The notes under the pieces are model-generated. The model was given only the letters and a program-made list of their open reading frames with translations, was not told where the DNA came from and made no database searches. A DNA stretch of 30,377 nt from Dissophora ornata (lineage: Eukaryota; Mortierellomycota; Mortierellomycetes; Mortierellales; Mortierellaceae). Where the stretch lies: positions 1-30,377 of the forward strand of contig MU616955.1 in the NCBI GenBank assembly GCA_025201705.1, in the 5' to 3' direction. Of this stretch, positions 19,450 to 29,249 are shown piece by piece. The stretch's first letter is position 1, and every line of letters starts with the position of its first letter. A program made the translations under genes and the position numbers.

Positions 19450-21574
19450 TTAGTTCGCAGCTGTAGCATTTCCGGCCTTGGTCCCGCAACAGCAAAAGCT
19501 GTTTACAAGTTCGACAATCCCAGACCGCATCCGCTCGACTTCCTCCTTCAGAACTCTGTGTTCACCTCGCTTCTGTCCCTCATCATCAAGTGCCGCGCGC
19601 CGCAACTCCTCAAATTGCTTCGACACTTCAGCGGGCAAAGTCAAAAACAAGGTACTCGGAGAACTCATCAAGAACAGTGTTCCGAACACCAAGGCACCTT
19701 CATGTTGCTGTCTTGCTAGTCTCGCGTCTCGTGAGTTCGTATCGACTCCATTGGCAGCCGGGGCTGGGAAGGCCGAAGCGACAAGCGAGTACAAATTGGT
19801 GGATTTGATAGAACCAATTAGTTCTGAGGTGTCCCTGAGGCGGTGCGCCTGCTGCTGACTGATCCAAAACGCATATTCACGGGGTACACCCTGCAAAACA
19901 ACTGAGACCATACGATCCAGCGTCTGAGGGTTCTCAGCTTGCATTCGGCTAGGTAGATCCTTGCAGAATGTCTGTGCCAACGATGTCCAACTCATCTTGC
20001 TGTCAATCGACTTTGTTGACGAATTGGCCGTGGTTGGTGTCGATGTGCAGTTAGTGCTCGGGCTGTTTGTGGTCAATGGGGCAGCTGTAGTTGCGGGGTA
20101 TGATTCAATGCCAGCGGACGCGACGGCGCTACTGGCGTTAAGGACAATGTCCTGGGCCGAAGGGTGTTTAGCGGTAATATTTAGTTTCTGAAGGTCCTTA
20201 GTTGCTGCATCCAGGTCCGCAACGGCTGACGATATCGTAGAAACAGGCCCAATCTGTGACTTTGGGATCTTGCAGAGCGATATTGCTGGCTGGTCGGGGT
20301 TGGCGGACAGGAGAAAGTAGCCGCGTGAAGCTCCTGTTTCCGCATCAATCGGGAACAACGACTCGTAGAGTCGCTCCACCGACACAAAGTAGGAGGGGTA
20401 TTTGAATCTCGCAGTGTCCAGCACCAGCACCATTCCTGCTTTTGGCACATATCCTCCGATTGGACTATCATGGCAAAGTAGAGAGTAAGGTATGCGAAAA
20501 ATCAGTTTCAGGTTTTCCCGCCTTGCGACAAAAACCTACATTGCAAGGTCCGCTCTGGACTTGTATCTTACCTGAAGTGCCCGTCTCCAGTCTGGCCAAG
20601 AGCCTTTCTTGAGAACGACACGACCATATGGATATCATCTCGACTGCAGACCGACTCCAAGTCCCGTTTAAAGTCTTCCAACGTAACCTGGTTTGCGCGA
20701 CGCACCTGGACATCGCAGTGGCATTTGCTCAGACAAGCAAACTGGTTGAAGGTGATTCCTTTGGCTTTGACTTGTTCTGAGGGTGCGCAGCACTCGAGAA
20801 GCTCATCGCTGTACCATCTCCATGCACCTTTCCACTGTCGCTGAGGATCAACCTCCAAGGAATTGAGCACCATAGCTAGGGAACTGGGACCACAGAACGC
20901 CGGTTCACTCTGGGTTGTAAAGTTTCCTACGAGGGAAAAATATCCATCGCCTGTGTCCAGGTTACAAAAGAAGAAGAAGGGTGATTTAATGCAAAGCACG
21001 GACGACAAGGATTAATGCCAAAATTAAGATCGCTGCGGAATGTAATATGAGTCTTACCATAGCCTTCCTCGAGCATTTCTCGAAATAGCTGCTTGCCTTT
21101 TGGGCTCGTAAAGCTGACTAGGTGCTCAGGCAACTTGCGACGGTAGAAAGAGTTTTTCAGGTTGATATTATCACACGAGGGCTTCTTGGCCTGCGTAGAA
21201 AGACCCGTTGGGTCATACAAGAACGGTAGCGAGTTCATCGGGCGATTAGACGATGCTACGACAGCTGCAGCCGCCGATGCAGCCGCATTGGGCCCTGGGG
21301 CGGAACTTTTTTGTGCAGAGACTGAGGGAGCAGAACTTGGCGATGAAGCGGAAGGTGAGGCTGCAGGTGGACTTGAAGTTGGCTTTGAGGACTTTGCACT
21401 TGTTGAAAAGAATGCCCGGGAGGGAGAGGACTGAAATCTTTGGCGAAGAGTGTGGCTGTGGGAGTGACACGGTTGACGAGCGATAAGATGTCGTCCGCTG
21501 GTAGAGGGGTGGCCTGCAGAGGAAAGTTGAATCAAACCGCTCTTGGCAGCAATCAAGGAGCGATTTGTGGCCAT
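19450..21574 (-). CDS. PCS: Phytochelatin synthase (glutathione gamma-glutamylcysteinyltransferase)
   Basis: Three exons (21058-21574, 20572-20950, 19450-20464) encode 636 residues. The enzyme (EC 2.3.2.15) transfers gamma-Glu-Cys between glutathione molecules to make metal-binding phytochelatins. The papain-like N-terminal catalytic domain lies at about residues 145-345: FYRRKLPEHLVSFTSPKGK, EPAFCGPSSLAMVLNSLEVD, WKGAWRWYSDELLECC, GDGHFSPIGGY and LDTARFKYPSYFVSVERLYE. Cys192, His297 and Asp315 match the plant catalytic triad in motif and in spacing (105 and 18 residues). The first 60 residues are Arg/Ser-rich without acidic residues and contain RAFFSTSA, like a mitochondrial presequence. The C-terminal region is divergent, ending with FCCCGTKAG. 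Two iron-type GATA sites lie 220 to 280 bp upstream. Fungal members are known, for example in fission yeast; no metal-related gene adjoins it here. Confidence 0.95.
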
Positions 21575-21796
21575 GTCTTTTTTTGGAGAAGAATGTAGTA
21601 AGTGGGTAGGAGTGTTCGAGTGCGGTATTTAGATTGTTTGAATGAAGAAATAGAGCAATAAGGGAGGTGAGAAATGAAGAATGGAGCGACAGAGAGAAGG
21701 GGGTTGTTCGAGTCAACTGAAGGAATGATTTGGGATGGATGGAGAGCAGACTTCTTTTGGCAGAGGCGTGACATGGAAAGGATCGGGTGGCTTTGG

Positions 21797-21863
21797 ATCT
21801 GATAAGAAGACCTAAGGTTCGAGAAAGTGTCTCAGGACTCGATCTGATAACGGATTCTGATAA
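21797..21863 (+). promoter_or_regulatory. Cluster of three GATA elements, two matching ATCWGATAA
   Basis: ATCTGATAA occurs at 21797-21805 and 21842-21850, and TTCTGATAA at 21855-21863. They lie about 223 to 290 bp upstream of the phytochelatin synthase ATG. ATC(A/T)GATAA is the extended site known for iron-sensing fungal GATA repressors such as Urbs1, SreA and Fep1. Presence of the motifs is seen directly; regulation by iron is inference. Confidence 0.6.
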
Positions 21864-22029
21864 GTGCGGCCCCACATTTTGGTGGTCCCGACTTTCTCCC
21901 ACCAGGTAACTTGTAACGCCTCAATGACTGCGCAATGAGAGGGTTTAAATTATTATGAATCAATCAAACACAGGATCCAACCCAGCGCAGGCGTGCCCTG
22001 TCCATCCAATTAAATTTTATTTTCTCGCA

Positions 22030-22037
22030 TTCTAGAA
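22030..22037. promoter_or_regulatory. Heat-shock-element-like TTCTAGAA
   Basis: A perfect inverted TTC/GAA pair about 460 bp upstream of the phytochelatin synthase start. Two units are fewer than the three usually needed for strong Hsf1 binding, and one such 8-mer can occur by chance. Confidence 0.25.
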
Positions 22038-22201
22038 AATATGACGCTCTCAGCACTTTCTATCCTTGTCCCTTCGAGCATTGGATAGGCGCTCGTCCAG
22101 TCACAAGACTTCTCCATGTTCTATAGCCTCAAGCTGCAGGAAATCATGCGGTGGTGGCGTGCAGGTGTCTTCTTCATTGCTATCATAATGAAAGATATGG
22201 T

Positions 22202-23997
22202 TCAGATCAGAATGGCATCATCTTTGCCAGTTCCGCTCCCTGACACTGTTCCTGCGCCTGACCCTGCTCCGGATGGAGGGCCCGTCTGTGAACGCTCAAC
22301 CCTGATTCGCGAGGAATTTACCCGCTCCTTTGGCGATGCATACGGGGACGTAGGATGTGATGCGAGAGGCGCGGAAGGTGGATGGCGTGGAATAGGAACA
22401 GAGGGCGACGGAGATGACGCAGGACCTCCAAAGAAGCTGGCATTCTCTGGACTCAATGGTGTTGTCATATCTGGACTTTTGTATCTAACAGGGATATCAG
22501 ATCTTTTTGGAACCGATTGCGTCTGTTGTAGCTGTTCTTGTTGGTGCTTCTGCTGTAGCTCCATCTCCATTCGCCTCACGCTTGGCGGGGCGCCCATCCT
22601 CGATGTAGCCGCATCCTGAATTGAACGCACTCTTGGATGCGCCAAGAGCTCGCCCATGGCTGTGCTGAATTTTTTGAGGACCCGAGTAAGCTCATAGTAG
22701 TATCCAGGCGAGTGCACGTCTTCCATTTCTGTCAATCGGTCGTACACGTGCTACAGTGGACGAATGACTGCCAGTGAGTCGGGAAGGGTCCAGATAATTT
22801 CAGTCTATTGAGCACTTCGAAAACAGGATGGCTGATGGGACCTACCTGAGGTTTGACCGGTCCAGACACCTCTGAAGCTTTGTGGTGGATATAGATGCAG
22901 TCATAGAAAAATCGCCGACTGGCATAAAGTGCATCCAAGACCTACATGTTCACAGCGGAAATTATTCGTGAGCATAAAGAGTGCAAAACCAAATCATCGA
23001 GGGAAACCTTTCGGCAGAGGTAGTTACATCGGGATCTGGCTCAGTAGGCAAGACGTCAGACCTCGTGTAGATCATAAGGGCACGAACAACCGAGCCGTCG
23101 TCTTCCTCAATGTCCGCGTTCTCTAGACTTTATATAAGAAATATATCATCACTGTTATAAGCCGTGACATTCTACCGCCTCAGCAACTTTTTCCGAACAC
23201 GAGGAGTTCACGATTACATTTTTTGGAAGAGAGACGTCGAATCTGCTCACGAGTAAAGGAAAAAGAGTCAATTTTTGTTTATTACACAAAAAACGCACTG
23301 TACAATTATCCAACCTGATCATCGTCTTACCAAACGCCGTAAACGTCCCCATGGTGAAGAGCTCGCCGATGGCATGCGAAAGAAGCACCGTGTCGGAAGT
23401 GAAATCCATATGCTATACGCAGAACACAATATGTGCGCGGACAGAATGTGAGGACAAAAAGGCACGCTTTAAACGCGTGCGCTTTACTGTTGCGCCGTCA
23501 ATACAACCAACCTTGAAACAACAAACATACCCAAACCGCCTTCTCGCCTAAAATCATGAGTGCGAACTCATGATTTGGATTCCATTTCGACTTTTGTTCA
23601 ATGAACCATTTCAGAAGTTGCTTTGTCCTGTTAATCCTCGTGTCGCTATAGCCAATAAATGTTCAATTGTTAGCTCTGCATGTTACCCCCCCCCCCCAAG
23701 CTGCTTTCGAGATATTGCTGCTTCTCCAATTGCAGAGTCGACACCTACTTGGCTTTTTCTCCGCCCGCGAAACATTCATCCATAGAAGTGTCCAAGTCGA
23801 TGCAGAATATCTTTGAGCAAAGAAAATTAAGAGGTGTTAGGCATCAGTCATAGCGCGAGAGTACTATGCATGGTGCTTTGTTGCATGTTCTTGTGAGGAC
23901 TCACAATCTTTTCTCGTTGGACTTTGGGAATGGGGCTCCCCTGCTCCATATCGTCCACAATGAATTTTTCTGACTGAAGGATCGCCGGTGATTCCAT
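22202..23997 (-). CDS. BABAM1: BABAM1 / MERIT40 homologue (BRISC and BRCA1-A complex subunit)
   Basis: Eight exons (23905-23997, 23749-23810, 23531-23645, 23331-23412, 23218-23242, 23028-23127, 22846-22941, 22202-22750) encode 373 residues, all junctions in phase. In animals MERIT40 is the vWA-fold scaffold of the BRCC36 K63-deubiquitinase complexes in DNA damage signalling. Matches include REKIIFCIDLDTSMDE, LLKWFIEQKSKWNPNHEFAL, HMDFTSDTVLLSHAIGELF, VVRALMIYTRSD, ASRRFFYDCIYIHHK and YYYELTRVLKKFSTAMGELL followed by AHPR. The order matches human BABAM1. The metal-site motif is degenerate, as in the human protein. The last 120 residues are a Ser/Pro/Gly-rich extension. Exon 5 is a 25-nt microexon, required to link FTAFDSTSLFQKI. 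Assignment is from remembered sequence and is the least certain of the named genes, though the vWA-like pattern is clear. Confidence 0.85.
23551..23576. repeat. Perfect 11-bp inverted repeat with 4-nt loop
   Basis: aaatcatgagt at 23551-23561 and its exact reverse complement actcatgattt at 23566-23576 are separated by four bases. The repeat lies inside BABAM1 exon 3, over the codons for NHEFALMIL, so it would also form a stable hairpin in that mRNA. Confidence 0.9.
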
Positions 23998-24162
23998 TAT
24001 GCTGTTGTTGCTCTTGGAAGAATGAGAGAACTGGAAAAGTACATGGTCCCCTGGAAAAAAAAAAGCCAAGACTGACGGTCGGCGACGCGTGACTGGTGAA
24101 TGGACGATTGCCACCAAACTTCATTCTTTATTACAATTAATGCGTCCTGTGACCTTTATTGA

Positions 24163-25756
24163 TTACGCTACGTTGCGGCTGTCGGGTGTGCTTGGCCTTG
24201 GGGATCCAGGATTTGATGCCACAGCCTTTGCACCCAGCCTTTTAGCAGAGGGGAGCAGGGGCTGGAAGGCGAACTTGGTTCTAAAATATCAAAGACACGT
24301 CGAATTAGGCGCTGGTTATTATATACCTCTAATTGACTAGGAGCAGGAACAAAAACACTTACCTGCATGTTGAGCAGACGGGGGAGAAGCCGCAGAAAAC
24401 TGAATATGAATACGATTAAAGCCGTCAATAACTGCCCATCACCCAGCCCTTCAACACGTTTCCAGAACAATAAATGAGATAGGACACGTACTTGAGAGGC
24501 ACACAGAGCACACGTATCCGATATCCACGATCTTTTTATGACAAAAGCACGCTGCTCGAAAGTCTACTTCATCCTGACCAGGCAAGTAGAGATAATTCCT
24601 CGAGAACATATCCGGCAAGAAGGAAAACTATACGTGTCGATTCGAACCAATCCGATATGAGTGAAGCTCTACAATAACATGGAAGGGAAAAAAAGGTGGG
24701 CAAATCGAATAGTTGCAGATCTTACCATAAGAATCTGTAGGAGGCCGTGCGGGTCATTTGGTCGCAAGTAAATGCCCTCTGTGATATGTGCCGCCTGCTG
24801 CAGAAAGACGGCATCCTCGCCCCAGATCTTGCATACGTCTATCGGGATGTTCTAATTGCCACCACCCCGGAAAATAAGTCGTTACGAAACTTGGTGGCAA
24901 ACTATATCAAACTTCAGCACCAGCGTTTCGACAATTCACTTACAGCCTTCTGGGCAGAAAAGATACAATTCATGATCGGAATGTAGTCAGAGGATGAGTC
25001 TGGCGAGACAGTTAATACGAGGATTCTGGGCTTGAGGTGACCCATCCCGTCCGCCTTGAGTGCCTGATTGATATCTGCAAAAGTCGTCATCAGCGAGAGC
25101 CTGCAAATGCTGCGGAGATAAAGCAAATATTTGCATGCAACCTATCGCCAAGTTGCTACTACTTTGACGCAAAACTTACAGCACAGTCCAAGAGATAGCG
25201 ATGCCGCAATTTTGGACGAGCCCAGTTCCTTTTCCTCCAGCGTAGGGCGTGGATCCTGCAGCAGCTTTGCGATTCCTGATAGGACAGCATCGTTCACAAC
25301 CTTGAAAACCTGATAGACATTGGCGTCCTTTTTCATCTGTACTTTGCTTCCTGGTGCTGGCTCATTCAATGTTGGATATAAAAACTTGCTAGAAGGCAGG
25401 TCAGGGCGATAAGGGCGTTAGCTTTCCAGAACATGACACTTTTGCTGTTTGATATCAATATTTCTTTACCTGACACCAACATGGCTTGCGATGACAGCCA
25501 GTCTGTTGTCATGCCGTCCAGCAAGGTGAGCGTTCATGAAGGCGAGGATATGTTTGAGCGCCTCGTTGAGCTTTAGTGGCGCCGAGGGGTGCTCCCACTC
25601 GAATGGGTTTGTGTCAATGACAATCACCAGAAGGTTCGAATCATCTTTGAAGTTGAATAAAAAAAACCCTATTAGTCGCCATGAGGACTCCATGGTTTAG
25701 CATCGTGCTATAAGCTCTTCCTGGAACCTGCCTTCATTCGTAGTGCTGTCCTTCAT
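24163..25756 (-). CDS. TFB4: TFIIH core subunit Tfb4 / p34 (GTF2H3)
   Basis: Eight exons (25732-25756, 25470-25644, 25180-25388, 24944-25074, 24726-24851, 24492-24627, 24363-24399, 24163-24280) encode 318 residues. p34 binds p44 in the TFIIH core, used in RNA polymerase II initiation and nucleotide excision repair. The vWA domain shows EDDSNLLVIVIDTNPFEWE, NRLAVIASHVG, KPRILVLTVSPDSSSDYIPI and IDVCKIWGEDAVFLQQAAHI. The zinc-binding tail follows: FRAACFCHKKIVDIGYVCSV, then CLSIFCGFSPVCSTC, partly from a 37-nt microexon. The last exon ends about 30 residues after FQPLLPS. The start is uncertain. ATG 25756 requires a GC-AG intron (25645-25731) but gives the best N-terminus and has an ACTAAT branch site. 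ATG 25693, in an ideal ACCATGG context, would read 326 residues without that intron. Confidence 0.92.
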
Positions 25757-25858
25757 ATTGGCGAATGAGTGAAAACTGAGAAGGACATATTTCACGCCCT
25801 TTTATGCTTGGGGGTCTGTGCACGTGATTATCAGTAGGTTGTTTTATTTGAGTTTGAA

Positions 25859-27255
25859 TCAATCCAAGGCTTCCAGGGGCGAGAAGGAGTACTCTGCGAA
25901 CAGATACTTGTGCTCCACCACCGGCAAGAGAAATTGAATCCTCATAAAATCCTTGGAGTCGATCGCCAAGTTGGCCTTGGTGGCCATGGGGCACACCAGA
26001 AGGACTTTTTGAACATGCAAGAAGTTGTAGCTAATCTCAATCGGTCGATCGTATTGATAGACAAACGTTTCAATGACATCGCCTTGAGAATAGTTGACAT
26101 CCAGGTTCTCAATAGTACCAAGACTTGATATTCGGAGGTGTGGGATCTCAGGCGAGAGCCGAATTACGACCCGATCGCTCGTAGCATCCAGGTCCCGCAA
26201 CCCCTCCTCGAGCCATTGAGCCTTAAATCGGGAGTAAATAATGGCTTTCAGTCGTTGCTCGTAAAAATAACCATAAGCCTCCGCAATAATTATGGCCGAT
26301 ACTATGTAGGCATCCAATACCTTCATGATAATCTTTGAGTGATTCTCTTCGTTGAACTCAAAGTCGACTGGTGGCTCTGGGTCAAATGTCGGGACTCCAC
26401 AGGTGGTTACAACCCCATCATCTTCCAATCTGCAGGTAGACATCAGCACAATTAATTAGTCTCGGGAAGTTAGGTGTTGCAGTTTCTTCAACCTTCGCTA
26501 AAACGTACGTGAGATTGAACTTGCTTCCAATTCCGTTGTAGCTCAGTTTGATCGCCGTAATCGGACCTGACCCAAATCCGCTGCCAATGGCATTGTTATT
26601 GTTTTCTCCGCCTTGCGTGGTTGACCATACAGCTGTCCCAAACATGTTTAGACAGCTCAAAAGTGTTGCCAGGTTAATTCCAAAATTGATAGTCCCATCA
26701 GTGCCATATCCCGAAGGCATTCTTTGACTGTATTGCTGATTTGAGCCGGACTGAGTTCCTTGGTGCGAAGCATACTCAGTTCCTTGGTGCGATTGTGATC
26801 CAAACGGCGTTGCTTCCGCCATGGGCGGCACGAACTTGAAATCCTCAAAGATTTGTTTCTGGATAAGACATCGTCCAAATAGGCAACGCGACTCTTCCAA
26901 GATGAACGTCAAGCCATCGGGCGAGATCCGGCACGTTGCTATCTATTGATTTTTTTTTTATTTTCGCGGCAACGGCTTGAGTTTTGGTTTGTGCAATGGT
27001 GCTCCACATGCCGACCATAGACGACGGATTCGAAGGACATCTTTGTGGCGATGACGGTGCTGAGCCTGCTTACGTCTTTGAAGTGAATGGACTTTATAAC
27101 GGCGGCGAGGTGGCGCACATTTCGAAGCCGAGCACTGAAGCAGCTGTTGTCAATGAGAGAGTCGGGGCATATTTGTCAGTAGTGAAACGGAGGGTAAAGG
27201 CGCCTGCTGTCTCCGCCCTCTAGAAAACGCACCATTGGTTGTCGAATGTCGACAT
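25859..27255 (-). CDS. RAD1: Checkpoint clamp subunit Rad1 (9-1-1 complex; S. cerevisiae Rad17 homologue)
   Basis: Four exons (27233-27255, 27074-27143, 26509-26942, 25859-26429) encode 365 residues. Rad1, Rad9 and Hus1 form the PCNA-like clamp that activates ATR/Mec1 at damaged DNA. Family matches are RLRNVRHLAAVIKSIHFKD joined to IATCRISPDGLTFILEESRC, FEDFKFVPP, INLATLLSCLNMFGTAV, KLSYNGIGSKFNLTLEDDGV and TCGVPTFDPEPPVDFEF. It is longer than human RAD1 because of a low-complexity insert of about 45 residues (GSQSHQGTEYASHQGTQSGSN) between FKFVPP and INFGINL and another Asn/Gly-rich loop (GGENNNNAIGSGFGSGP). The first exon has only 23 coding bases, and its acceptor could lie 9 nt further downstream in the same frame. 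NOB1 is divergent 326 bp away; p34 follows after 102 bp on the same strand. Confidence 0.92.
26754..26792 (+). repeat. Short tandem duplication inside RAD1
   Basis: The 15-mer agttccttggtgcga is at 26754-26768 and 26778-26792, a period of 24 bp. On the coding strand it gives two copies of a SHQGT-containing octapeptide in the low-complexity insert of Rad1, a sign of recent in-frame slippage. Confidence 0.85.
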
Positions 27256-27581
27256 TGGATTTTGTGATGTATGAATAGGAAGGCGTGCGAAGGAGTAGAG
27301 AGGCGACTTGACGCGCCGTCGCGCCGTTGACCTTTTTGGGCGCTCCAAAAAAAATGGTGGCAAAAAAGAGACTGTTCAGTCAAGTAGTCCCTGTGGCTTG
27401 ACAAAAAAAATAAGAAAAAAGAAAAAAAAAAGATAAACAGCGCTTTAGCTGGGTGGTCAAAACTGATAGTGAACAGACTCGCATTCATCAGCAAAAAAAG
27501 TGTCGTTGAACGGTTCATTTCGTTTCTACATTCCTCCAAACACAGTCTTGTCATTCACGCACATACTCACATACAAAAGCC
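27256..27581. promoter_or_regulatory. Divergent promoter region between RAD1 and NOB1
   Basis: The 326 bp between the two start codons hold A-runs at about 27347-27355 and 27402-27432 on the plus strand, suited to nucleosome-poor promoter DNA. No clear TATA box or named factor site is visible. Expression of a checkpoint gene and a ribosome assembly gene from one region is not by itself unusual. Confidence 0.5.
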
Positions 27582-29249
27582 ATGTCTGCACCTGAAGAGA
27601 GCCCAGCCTCTGTCGCTGCTGTGCCCACGCCGGACAGCAACCCTTTTGTAACCTCTGACGACACACATGACAGAGCCGTCCACCTGGTTTTGGATACTTC
27701 GCCGTTCCTGCGTGGAGGTGCTTCGAAGCTGAGGGCCCTGGCCGACAAGTTCTACACTATTCCAGAGGTCCTCAATGAAATCAGAGATAAGCAAGCACGT
27801 AACGATTTGGCCATGTTGCCTTTCGATATCAAGGTCATCAATCCTACAGAAGCCTCTGTCCGCGCAGGTAATTTACCCTCTCGGCTCTCGGGACACCCTA
27901 TCTGAAGTGTCGACCCAGCGCACACCCAACTTTACACATTCTCTGATCTTGCACTATTTGCTCACTGGAATTATTCGCCAATCTCCTCGTCTTAGTTGCT
28001 GCGTTCTCTAGAAAGACTGGTGATTACGCTGTCCTTTCAGCAACCGATTTGCGTGTGTTGGCTTTGACGTACCAGCTAGAGTTGGAAAACTGCGGCATGA
28101 AGCGCATCAGGGCTGAGCCCGTACGCCCCAATGTGCAGGCCACTAACAAGAAGCCTGTAACATCCAAGCGCACCAAACACTCTGCGAAAGAGATTACAGG
28201 AGAGTTTGAGGATGAGGAGGTCTCAGAGCAGCCAAAGGAAGAGCAGAGCACCGAAAATGCAGCTGACCAAGGCAACACTGTCTTGGACGAGGAATCTGAG
28301 GATGACGACGACGAGGAGGAACAGGTTCAGGAGATGACGGAAAAGCTGGACAGCCTGTCGACTGAAAACAACACCCAAGAGCAGAAAGAAGAATCACCCT
28401 CATCATCAACTGCGGAGGTAGCAGCAGAGACAAAGGAAGTCGAGGATACCACTGAGAAGATCGAGGGCACTGAAGAAGCAGAGAATGAAGGGGACGATGA
28501 CGATGACGGCGAGTGGATTACGCCCGAGAATGTCAAGAAGTTCACGCGCCATGGTACATTAAAGCCCAAGAAGAAAGTCCGTCAGTCTATTCTGATGCAG
28601 GTTGCCTGTACCACGGGAGATTATGCCATGCAGAACGTTCTTCTACAGATGGGACTCAACCTTTTGTCGATTGATGGACTTCGGATCAGCAAAGTCAAGA
28701 ACTGGGTTCTCCGCTGCCATGCTTGCACAAAGTAAGTGACATGAGAGATGTCTAAAATTGCCGAGAAAGTCTAGCTATATTTGTTTTCATGTGAATCGAA
28801 ATGCGGATGATTTTTCTGATCTGTTTTTACTTCCCCGTTTACTTGATTGTAGGGTCACGTCTGATATGGATAAAAAGTTCTGTCCTAGCTGTGGAAATGC
28901 AACTCTGATGCGCACGTCGACCAGCACAGATCAGAACGGCAACGTGAAGTACTATCTAAAGAAGAACATGGTCTATAATCTCCGCGGCACAAAGTACTCG
29001 ATCCCCACGCCCAAGGGTGGCCGCAAGAACAATGATCTGATTTTGAAAGAAGACCAACACGAGTATGAGCTGTCGATGAAGTTTCAGAGACGGCAAAAGA
29101 AAATCGATGCCTTTGATCCAGACTACGTTCCCCGCCTGCTCGAGGGACAGATCGATGTCAGGAACCCATTTGGAGCACCTGTGATTGGATATGGAAAGCG
29201 GAACCCGAACGCGGTCAAAAAGAACCAGACTTTGAGGCGAAGAAGATAG
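27582..29249 (+). CDS. NOB1: 20S pre-rRNA endonuclease Nob1
   Basis: Three exons (27582-27867, 27996-28731, 28853-29249) encode 472 residues, close to yeast Nob1. Nob1 cleaves 20S pre-rRNA at site D to make mature 18S rRNA in late cytoplasmic 40S maturation. The PIN nuclease domain is split by an acidic insert. Its first part shows HLVLDTSPFL (Asp38) and FYTIPEVLNEIRDKQAR; its second, TGDYAVLSATDLRVLALTYQ. Residues of about 150 to 260 are a Glu/Asp/Ser-rich linker, then GEWITPENVKKF and a D-site-binding Nob1 segment. The zinc ribbon uses Cys336 and Cys339 (RCHAC) and Cys351 and Cys354 (FCPSCG), joined across intron 2. The basic tail (KKNQTLRRRR) is typical. ATG 27582 has a good context (aaagccATGtc). 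Confidence 0.96.

Larger units (their letters stand above)
21575..22201. other. Intergenic region holding the phytochelatin synthase promoter and the BABAM1 3' flank
   Basis: The 627 bp between the phytochelatin synthase start and the BABAM1 stop contain a cluster of three CTGATAA elements and a TTCTAGAA heat-shock-like element, annotated separately. Long frames on the minus strand here are not supported as genes. Confidence 0.55.

Noticed and set aside
19450..22201. A metal-resistance gene cluster around phytochelatin synthase
   Set aside because: Its neighbours are an unrecognised anchored protein and a MERIT40 homologue; no transporter, metallothionein or glutathione gene is adjacent.
22116..22619. 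A 167-codon frame on the plus strand
   Set aside because: It lies opposite the last exon of the BABAM1 homologue and reads as low-complexity sequence.
24627..24660. A tRNA B-box-like GGTTCGAAT on the minus strand
   Set aside because: No matching A box, acceptor stem or terminator; it falls in a TFB4 intron next to the splice acceptor.
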